A stretch of DNA of 5,347 nt, taken from Alphaproteobacteria bacterium. GTDB taxonomy: Bacteria > Pseudomonadota > Alphaproteobacteria > Reyranellales > Reyranellaceae. Location: positions 1 to 5,347 of the forward strand of contig JABCYT010000303.1 of assembly GCA_013290035.1 (NCBI GenBank), given 5' to 3'. This document shows, piece after piece, positions 1-5,347 of this stretch (the first letter of the stretch is position 1; every line of letters starts with the position of its first letter). The notes below the pieces were generated by a model, which worked only from the letters and a program-made list of their open reading frames with translations, was not told where the DNA came from and did no database searches. The position numbers and the translations under genes were made by a program.

Positions 1-66
1 TGTTCGCGGGTCCCGGTGCCTGGAGCCTCGACGCCACGATCCACGATCGTCCGTGAGGGCGCGGGT

Positions 67-1266
67 TCAGTGATGGTCGAATAGCGCGTACAAATCGACC
101 GGCTGGGCGAAGCCCTTGAGGAGGTGTGCCCCGGCCGGCCTGGCTGTCCCCGCAGGAAGCAACTCGGCGAAGCGCCGCGACATCAACAGCGCCTGGCCGG
201 TGGTGCTGCAAACGCCTTGCAGGCGGCTCACCAGATTGACGTCCGGGCCGATCAAGGTGAAATCCAGCCGATGGCCGTAGCCGATGTTGCCGTAGCTCAC
301 CGTGCCGTAGTGCAGGGCCACGCCGGCATGCAGCTCGCCATCCGGGGTTTGCTGCCGTTGCAGGCTGGCCAGCGCCGTCACGGCGCCCTGCAGCGCAGCC
401 GCGCAGGCAGCCGACGCATCCTCGCGGTGGAAAAAGGCGAGCACGGCATCGCCCATGAACTTGATCACTTCGCCGCCCGCCTTGTCGATCGCGGGGACGA
501 CGCAGCCGAAGTAGGCATCGAGCAACTCGAGCACGCGTTCGCTCGGCAAACGGTTGGAGAGCTCGGTGAACCCGCGCAGGTCGCAGAGCAGGAGCGCAGC
601 CTCCAGCCTTTCGAGCTCGCCGCGCCGCACGCGGCCCTCGAGAACGCGTCGCCCCGTCAGGGTTCCGAGATAGGTGTCGAGGAGCGTCAGCTCCACCCGT
701 CGCAAGTTGCGCAGCTCGCAGGCGTTGCGGAGCGCCGGCGCGATGCGGTCGAAGGCCGCGCGCTCGGCGGCGGTGAAGCCGGTGCCGCGCGTCGTCGCAA
801 AGGAAACGGCGCTGGGCAATGCGTCTGGCGTGCGCATGGGGAGGATGACGAGCTCGACAAGGGAGCGGCCTTTGAACAGGTCATTCTGAGTCCACGGAGC
901 ATCACGCTGCGGGTCGACGCGCAGGACGGCTGGCGTCTGTGTCTCCAGAACCCGGACGACGGGATTGCTGAGGTAGGCAGCCGAGCGAACGATGTCATGT
1001 GGCCGGCGATAGACCTGAACCGGCTCGTCGGGCGCCCAGCCGACCGTGTGACCGAGAATCTCGGGATCAAGCGTGCGCAAATAGAGACCCAGGTGATCGA
1101 GCGGCAGCCCGGCTGAGCGCAGACGCCGTCCGAGCTCGGCGGCCAGGGCGGCCTCGTCGAGGGCGTGACACTCGTCTGCCGCCAGCCATTCGATCGTCGC
1201 CGAAATCGCCGCCGTCAGCGTCAGGCCTTGCTGCATCGCTGGGTCCGTGTCCAACACCCAAAGCAT
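67..1266 (-). CDS. Class III adenylate/guanylate cyclase with N-terminal GAF-like region
   Basis: Predicted cytosolic cyclase making cAMP from ATP, 399 residues. The C-terminal half (about residues 222-399) is a class III catalytic domain. It has the first metal Asp in CDLRGFTELS (D229), the second metal Asp in KFMGDAVLAFF (D273), the adenine-selecting pair K269 and T337 (DFTLIG), and the transition-state Asn and Arg in VNLVSRL (N344, R348). The Lys/Thr pair is the type found in bacterial adenylate cyclases such as CyaC, so ATP is the likelier substrate than GTP. Residues of about 90-185 resemble the GAF-like sensory region of alphaproteobacterial cyclases (LVELVILPM, then GTGFTAAERAAFDRIAPAL). 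They are followed by a linker (LLDTYLG, TGRRVLEGRVRRGE) typical of that family. No membrane segment or signal peptide is seen. The start is uncertain: neither the ATG at 1266 nor the one at residue 11 (1236) has a strong ribosome binding site. The gene lies 59 bases downstream of a small lipoprotein gene. The ligand of the sensory region is unknown. Confidence 0.93.
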   Translation of the reverse strand: MLWVLDTDPAMQQGLTLTAAISATIEWLAADECHALDEAALAAELGRRLRSAGLPLDHLGLYLRTLDPEILGHTVGWAPDEPVQVYRRPHDIVRSAAYLSNPVVRVLETQTPAVLRVDPQRDAPWTQNDLFKGRSLVELVILPMRTPDALPSAVSFATTRGTGFTAAERAAFDRIAPALRNACELRNLRRVELTLLDTYLGTLTGRRVLEGRVRRGELERLEAALLLCDLRGFTELSNRLPSERVLELLDAYFGCVVPAIDKAGGEVIKFMGDAVLAFFHREDASAACAAALQGAVTALASLQRQQTPDGELHAGVALHYGTVSYGNIGYGHRLDFTLIGPDVNLVSRLQGVCSTTGQALLMSRRFAELLPAGTARPAGAHLLKGFAQPVDLYALFDHH

Positions 1267-1288
1267 ATGGGTGGGCTCGACAGTGATT

Positions 1289-1311
1289 GCCTGCGCTCAG
1301 CCATCGCAGGC
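1289..1311 (-). repeat. Short inverted repeat between lipoprotein and cyclase genes
   Basis: A perfect 7-base inverted repeat, GCCTGCG (1289-1295) and CGCAGGC (1305-1311), separated by 9 bases. It lies in the 59-base gap between the lipoprotein stop and the cyclase start. In RNA it could form a GC-rich hairpin. No run of U follows on the minus strand, so it is not a standard intrinsic terminator. It could be a weak attenuator, an mRNA-stability element, a protein site, or chance in GC-rich DNA. Confidence 0.35.
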
Positions 1312-1325
1312 GCCATGCTTGCACC

Positions 1326-1520
1326 TCATGGCTTCGCTGCGCGCGACTCGGCAATCGCCAGATATGGCTCTGATGCCGGCGATTGGGCGCGGAAATTGTC
1401 CCAGCCACCCCGCGAGGGGGTCGCATATCGGCCATCGGCTCCCGGAAAATCCTTGCAGGCTGCCAAGGCGAGGAACAGGCCTGGAACGATCGCCCGGGCC
1501 GCTCGCATCGCCATCTTCAT
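1326..1520 (-). CDS. Small predicted lipoprotein, function unknown
   Basis: A 64-residue protein not recognised as any named family. It begins MKMAMRAARA, giving a short basic n-region, followed by a hydrophobic stretch (residues 11-21, IVPGLFLALAA). A lipobox L19-A20-A21-C22 comes next, so signal peptidase II cleavage and lipidation at C22 are predicted. The mature part would be only 43 residues and is polar, with W40, Y32, Y53 and several Pro and Ser, and no domain I know. The residue after the Cys is Lys rather than Asp, so by the E. coli rule it would go to the outer membrane. The ATG at 1518-1520 is chosen because GGAG sits 6 bases upstream. The same frame is open further upstream to an ATG at 1658, but that would bury the signal peptide inside the protein. 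It lies between an RND permease gene and a cyclase gene on the same strand. An unrelated chance ORF cannot be excluded, but the signal peptide, lipobox and ribosome binding site together argue for a gene. Confidence 0.68.
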   Translation of the reverse strand: MKMAMRAARAIVPGLFLALAACKDFPGADGRYATPSRGGWDNFRAQSPASEPYLAIAESRAAKP

Positions 1521-1526
1521 GTGTCG

Positions 1527-1530
1527 CTCC
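1527..1530 (-). promoter_or_regulatory. Ribosome binding site of the small lipoprotein gene
   Basis: On the minus strand the sequence reads CGGAGCGACAC and then ATG. The GGAG core is 6 bases from the start codon, which is good spacing. It favours this ATG over the two further ATGs at codons 3 and 5 and over the upstream in-frame start at 1658. Confidence 0.6.
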
Positions 1531-1693
1531 GAAGCCAGCGGGAGAATGCCAGGGTAGCAGGGATGGCCGGCCTGTTCTTTCAGGTTTGCACGACGCTTCA
1601 CGACTCGCTGAGCCGCCTTGAAAGCCAGGATCGGCGATGGTGGCGAGCCACCGCACATTCGTCAGCATGGTGATGAGGTCGCTTCGGCATCCT
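1531..1693 (-). other. Intergenic gap between RND permease and lipoprotein genes
   Basis: About 170 bases separate the permease stop from the lipoprotein start. The gap holds a small perfect hairpin, GGTGG (1639-1643), four-base loop, CCACC (1648-1652), and an 8-base palindrome GGCCGGCC (1565-1572). No U-tract follows the hairpin in the minus direction, so I do not call a terminator. I find no convincing -35/-10 pair. The gap is long enough to hold a promoter for the lipoprotein and cyclase genes, so these may be a separate transcription unit from the pump. Confidence 0.4.
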
Positions 1694-4600
1694 TCAATCA
1701 GCCATCGTGCCGGATGGATGGGCTGGCGCCGAATGCCGGCCGAACCGGTTCTTGAGACGCTCACGGAGACGCTGGAACGTCGTGTACAGCATGGGCACCA
1801 GGAAGATGCCGATCGAGCTGGCGGCGATCATGCCGCCGAACACGGCGGTTCCCACGGCGCGGCGGCTGATCTCGGCGGCGCCAGTCGCGACGACCAGCGG
1901 AGCGAGGCCGAGAATGAAGGCGATCGATGTCATCATGACGGCCCGGAACCGCATCTGGGCGCCCAGTACCGCGGCCTGGTCGATGTCCACGCCGGCCTCG
2001 CGCTGCTCCTTGGCGAACTCTACGATCAGGATGCCGTTCTTGGCGGCGAGCGCGATCAGCACGACCAGACCGATCTGGCCGTAAAGGTCGAGGCTGAGTC
2101 CGGCCACCTTGATGCCGACGAATGATCCGAGCACGCCGACGACGACGGACAGCAGAACCGGAATCGGGATCGTCCAGCTCTCGTAGAGCGCGACCAGGAA
2201 CAGGTAGGCGAACAGGACGGCCAGCGACAGGATGATGCCGGTCTGGCCGGAGGCCGCCTTTTCCTGATAGGCCGTGCCGGTCCATTCGAAATCGTAGCCC
2301 GACGGCAAGGTCTTGTCGGATACCTCGGTCATCGCCTGCAGAGCGGTGCCCGACGAAATGCCTTGGGCCGGTCCGCCGTTGATCGTGACGGCGCGATAGT
2401 TGTTGTAGCGGGTGATGACCTGCGGTCCTTGCTCGAAGCGGACGTTGGCAATGGACCGGAGCGGCACCATCTCGTCGCGATTGTTGCGGACGTAGATCTG
2501 CCACAGGTCGGGAATGTCGCTGCGGTCGGCCGCCTCGCCTTCCACGTTGACCTGCCAGGTTCGGCCCAGCATGTTGAAATTGTTGACGTAGATGCCGCCC
2601 AGCGTGGCCTGCAGCGCGGTGAAGACGTCGCTTATATTCAGCCCCAGCGCCTGCGCCTTGCCGCGGTCGATGTCGAGATAGACCAGCGGATTGGTGGCCG
2701 TGAACGTCGAGAAGACGCGCGCCAGCGACGCATCGGCGTTGGCGGCGGCAATCACGCCGCCCATGACGCTGTTGATGGCCGCGGGTTCCTGTCCTTCGAG
2801 GGCTTCCAGCACGTACTCGAACCCGCCACCGGTCGACAGGCCGATGATCGCCGGAAAATTGAAGGCCACGACTTTGGCCTCGCGAATTCTCGACCCTTCG
2901 GCAAACACCTTGCGGATGAGCGCCTGTGCCGAGTCGGCGGCAGCCTGCCGATCTGCGAACGGCTTCAGGCGTACGACCAGGAAGGCGTTGTTCGGCAGAT
3001 TGCCGCCGTCGAGCAGCGAATAGCCGATGATCGACAGCGTGTGCTCCACGGCCGGCAGGTCCTTCAGGATGTTCTCGACGCGTTTGGTCACGTCGGCGGT
3101 GCGCGCGACCGAGGCGCCATCGGGCAGCTGGATCATGACGAAGAAGGCACCCTGGTCCTCCTCCGGCAGGAAGCCGGTCGGAACAATCCTAGAGATGCCG
3201 AAGATGGAGCCGGCAAAGACAGCGACCGCCACCAGGGACACAGCGGACAGCCGCAGCAGCCTGCGCACGATCCCGGCATAGCGGTCGCGCGTCCAATCGA
3301 TGCCGCTCAGCACCTTCGCCAAGATCCCGCGGCGCGGACCGGTGTGGCGCAGGAACAGCGCACAGAGCGCCGGCGAGAGGGTCAGCGCATTGATCGCCGA
3401 GATCAGCATCGCAGCACTGATGGTGACGGCGAACTGACGGAACAGCGTGCCGGAGATACCGGGAATGAAGGCGATCGGCACGAACACGGAAAGCAGCACC
3501 AGCGTGATGGCGATGATGGGCGCCGTGATCTGCGCCATCGCCTTCTTGGTTGCTTCCGCCGGCGTCAGGCCTGGCTCTTCCTCGAGAACACGTTCGACGT
3601 TCTCGACCACGACGATCGCGTCGTCGACCACGATGCCGATCGCCAGAACCATGGCGAGCAACGACACCGTGTTCGCCGAGTAGCCCATCGTCAGCAGGAC
3701 CGCGAAGGTGGCGATCAGGCTGACCGGAACCGCGACCGTGGGAATGATCGTCGCGCGAAGGCTTCCGAGGAACAGGAAGACCACGACGACGACCAGGACG
3801 AACGCCTCGGCCAAGGTGCGCAGCACCTCGTTGATCGTATCGGTCACGAAGGTCGTGGTGTCGAATTGGACGAGATGTTTCAGCCCGGGCGGAAAGCGGA
3901 CGGCCGCCTCCTTCAGTGTCCGTTGAACGCTGGCGGCTGTCGTCACCGCGTTCGCACCCGGTGCGAGATAGATGGCGATGCCGACACCCGGCTGCCCGTC
4001 GATGTGCGACTCGTTGTCGAGGTTCTGGGCGCCGATCTCGACGCGGGCGACGTCGCTTACGTGCAGCAGCGAGCCGTCCGTGTTGGCGCGCAGGACGATG
4101 TTGCCGAATTCCTCCGGCGTGCTCAGCCGCCCTTGCGTCTGCAGATTGAGCTGGAACTGCTGGTGGTCGTCGACCGGTCGCGCGCCGATCCGTCCGACCG
4201 GCGCCTGGACGCTCTGTACGCGGATCACGTTGACGACATCTGACGGTGTGAGATTGAGGCTGGTCAGGCGTTGGGTGTCGAACCAGATCCTCATCGAATA
4301 GTTCATTTTGCCGAACAGGGTCGCCTGGCCGACGCCGGGAACGCGCGAGATCGTATCGAGCAGGTTGACCACCGCGTAGTTGGTGATGAACACCGGGTCC
4401 TGGGCACCCGTCTCGCTGTAGAGAATGATGAATTGCAGGATTGCCGAAGACTTCTTCTGCACCGTCACGCCCTGCAGCTGGACCTCTGGCGGCAGCTGCG
4501 CCAGCGCCGCCTGCACGCGGTTGTTGACGTTCACCGTGTCGATGTCCGGGTCGGAGCCGAGCGCGAAGCTCGTGGTCAGCGTGTAGGAGCCGTCGTTGCC

Positions 4601-4849
4601 GCTGGTCGACTTCATGTAGAGCATCTTGTCGACGCCGATGACCTGTTCCTCGAGCGGCTGGGCCACGCTCGTCTCCACCACGGAGGCGGACGCGCCCGGG
4701 AAGGTGGCGGTCACCGTCACCTGCGGCGGCACGATGTCGGGGAACTGCGCCACCGGGATTTGCGTCAGCGCCAGCAGTCCCGCGATGGTCATGACCAGGG
4801 CAATCACGATCGCCAGGCGCGGGCGCTCGACGAAAACGGAGGAGATCAT
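1694..4849 (-). CDS. RND efflux transporter permease subunit, HAE-1 (AcrB/MexF-like) family
   Basis: Inner-membrane, proton-driven pump subunit of 1051 residues, close to the 1040-1050 usual for the family, so complete. It would work as a trimer that takes drugs or other amphiphiles from the periplasm and outer membrane leaflet and passes them to an outer-membrane channel. The usual two-repeat plan is visible: TM1 at about 10-29, a large periplasmic porter loop to about 338, TM2-TM6 at about 340-498, TM7 at about 535-553, a second porter loop, then TM8-TM12 at about 870-1022. The proton relay is intact: D409 and D410 in TM4 ([16 protein letters not shown]), K937 in TM10 ([12 protein letters not shown]), and the RFRAVMMTS segment (967-975) carrying the TM11 Arg. 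The opening ([11 protein letters not shown], then [14 protein letters not shown]) is typical of HAE-1. The ATG overlaps the adaptor stop by four bases (ATGA) and has only a weak ribosome binding site, implying translational coupling. The switch-loop region (609-622, [14 protein letters not shown]) differs from AcrB. Substrates cannot be assigned. Confidence 0.97.
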   Translation of the reverse strand: MISSVFVERPRLAIVIALVMTIAGLLALTQIPVAQFPDIVPPQVTVTATFPGASASVVETSVAQPLEEQVIGVDKMLYMKSTSGNDGSYTLTTSFALGSDPDIDTVNVNNRVQAALAQLPPEVQLQGVTVQKKSSAILQFIILYSETGAQDPVFITNYAVVNLLDTISRVPGVGQATLFGKMNYSMRIWFDTQRLTSLNLTPSDVVNVIRVQSVQAPVGRIGARPVDDHQQFQLNLQTQGRLSTPEEFGNIVLRANTDGSLLHVSDVARVEIGAQNLDNESHIDGQPGVGIAIYLAPGANAVTTAASVQRTLKEAAVRFPPGLKHLVQFDTTTFVTDTINEVLRTLAEAFVLVVVVVFLFLGSLRATIIPTVAVPVSLIATFAVLLTMGYSANTVSLLAMVLAIGIVVDDAIVVVENVERVLEEEPGLTPAEATKKAMAQITAPIIAITLVLLSVFVPIAFIPGISGTLFRQFAVTISAAMLISAINALTLSPALCALFLRHTGPRRGILAKVLSGIDWTRDRYAGIVRRLLRLSAVSLVAVAVFAGSIFGISRIVPTGFLPEEDQGAFFVMIQLPDGASVARTADVTKRVENILKDLPAVEHTLSIIGYSLLDGGNLPNNAFLVVRLKPFADRQAAADSAQALIRKVFAEGSRIREAKVVAFNFPAIIGLSTGGGFEYVLEALEGQEPAAINSVMGGVIAAANADASLARVFSTFTATNPLVYLDIDRGKAQALGLNISDVFTALQATLGGIYVNNFNMLGRTWQVNVEGEAADRSDIPDLWQIYVRNNRDEMVPLRSIANVRFEQGPQVITRYNNYRAVTINGGPAQGISSGTALQAMTEVSDKTLPSGYDFEWTGTAYQEKAASGQTGIILSLAVLFAYLFLVALYESWTIPIPVLLSVVVGVLGSFVGIKVAGLSLDLYGQIGLVVLIALAAKNGILIVEFAKEQREAGVDIDQAAVLGAQMRFRAVMMTSIAFILGLAPLVVATGAAEISRRAVGTAVFGGMIAASSIGIFLVPMLYTTFQRLRERLKNRFGRHSAPAHPSGTMAD

Positions 4850-5347
4850 GGGCGTTCCCGTCCGTCGTGCCCCTGCATGAGCGCCCGGACACCGTCACTG
4901 GCCGGTCCCGGGGCGACCACCTCGCCCGCCTTCACGTGTTGGATCCCCTCGACGATCACCTCGTCGCCGAGCGACAGGCCGGTCGTGATCGTGGCGACGG
5001 TCGTCGTGGATTGACCGAGCTGAATGCGGCGCTGTTCGACCTTGTTGCCGCCGCCGACGGCAAGGACGTAGTTGCCCTGCTGATCCGACAGCACGGCCGC
5101 CCGGGGAATCGACGGCACTTCGACGGGTTGCGCGCCCTCCAGCATCACGGTCACCAGCTCGCCGTCGGTAAGCTCGCGCACCGCAGTGGACGTCGTGTAG
5201 ATCGCCGGATTGGGAATGGTGCCACGCAGCAGCAGGCTGTCGGTGGTTTGGGTGATGCTGTTGCTCGAGAAGTCCAGGCGTCCGGTCTGGCCGTACAGGC
5301 GGCCATCCGGCAGCCGGAGACGAATCACGACGGCGTCTCGTCCGCCT
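4846..5347 (-). CDS. RND efflux periplasmic adaptor subunit (MFP), C-terminal part only
   Basis: Membrane fusion protein that links the RND permease to an outer-membrane channel in the periplasm. Only the last 166 residues are in the window. The reading frame is open through the right edge, so the N-terminal lipid anchor or membrane segment, the alpha-hairpin and the lipoyl domain lie outside. Visible residues about 1-75 belong to the beta-barrel domain ([19 protein letters not shown], then [10 protein letters not shown] and DGELVTVML). Residues about 76-145 are the membrane-proximal domain (VPRAAV-like [19 protein letters not shown], then [12 protein letters not shown]). The GTG at 5326-5328 can be read as a start but is an internal Val: conserved adaptor sequence runs straight through it, and six more sense codons are seen upstream. 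The stop codon overlaps the permease ATG (ATGA), so the two genes form an operon with a fixed order of adaptor, then permease. Confidence 0.95.
   Translation of the reverse strand, partial: GGRDAVVIRLRLPDGRLYGQTGRLDFSSNSITQTTDSLLLRGTIPNPAIYTTSTAVRELTDGELVTVMLEGAQPVEVPSIPRAAVLSDQQGNYVLAVGGGNKVEQRRIQLGQSTTTVATITTGLSLGDEVIVEGIQHVKAGEVVAPGPASDGVRALMQGHDGRERP

Noticed and set aside
124..1116. Plus-strand open frame of 330 codons opposite the cyclase gene
   Set aside because: The minus-strand frame has every class III cyclase motif. The plus-strand product has no recognisable domain and is a GC-driven shadow.
1067..1435. Minus-strand open frame overlapping the cyclase N-terminus and the lipoprotein gene
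   Set aside because: It conflicts with two better supported genes, and its Arg-rich product looks like a frame shadow.
1634..1654. Possible terminator after the permease gene
   Set aside because: The 5-base hairpin with a tetraloop is short and is followed on the minus strand by ATCGCCGATCC, not a U-tract.
1297..1764. Minus-strand open frame spanning the permease end and the lipoprotein gene
   Set aside because: It overlaps the permease C-terminus and the lipoprotein in another frame. It has no signal peptide, no domain and no clear ribosome binding site.
2363..4243. Long plus-strand open frame of 626 codons inside the permease gene
   Set aside because: It is antisense to a clear RND permease. 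Its product is rich in Arg, Asp, Gln and Gly without hydrophobic or domain structure, as expected from the complement of a GC-biased gene.
3189..4898. Minus-strand open frame of 569 codons overlapping the permease and adaptor end
   Set aside because: It is a frame-shifted shadow of the permease with low-complexity Arg/Gly/Ala/Asp composition, while the permease frame itself shows intact family motifs throughout.
5326..5328. GTG read as the start of a 160-residue protein
   Set aside because: The frame is open to the window edge, and the sequence around it is the middle of the adaptor beta-barrel domain, so this is an internal valine codon of a gene cut by the window.

Overview
The window is GC-rich with strongly GC-biased third codon positions, which also explains the many long antisense reading frames. 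The families present and their sequence style suggest a Gram-negative proteobacterium, most likely an alphaproteobacterium. This is an inference from protein character only; no rRNA or other marker is present.

All supported genes lie on the minus strand, so transcription runs from the right edge to the left. From right to left they are: (1) the C-terminal part of an RND periplasmic adaptor (membrane fusion protein), cut by the right edge of the window; (2) a complete 1051-residue RND inner-membrane permease of the HAE-1 drug-efflux type, whose ATG overlaps the adaptor stop in an ATGA; (3) a gap of about 170 bases; (4) a small predicted lipoprotein of 64 residues with a good ribosome binding site; (5) a 59-base gap with a short inverted repeat; (6) a class III adenylate/guanylate cyclase with a GAF-like N-terminal region. 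The last 66 bases at the left edge are non-coding as far as visible.

The adaptor and permease would form the inner-membrane and periplasmic parts of a proton-driven tripartite efflux pump. No outer-membrane channel gene follows the permease here, so the channel must be encoded upstream of the window or elsewhere. The cyclase carries all six canonical catalytic positions and should make cAMP. Whether it or the lipoprotein is functionally linked to the pump cannot be told from the sequence: they share its strand, but a gap separates them.

I see no mobile element, CRISPR array, RNA gene or clear new defence or metabolic system. The points most worth a second look are the unannotated-looking small lipoprotein, the cyclase placed behind an efflux operon, and a permease drug pocket that appears to lack most of the phenylalanines of the AcrB trap.
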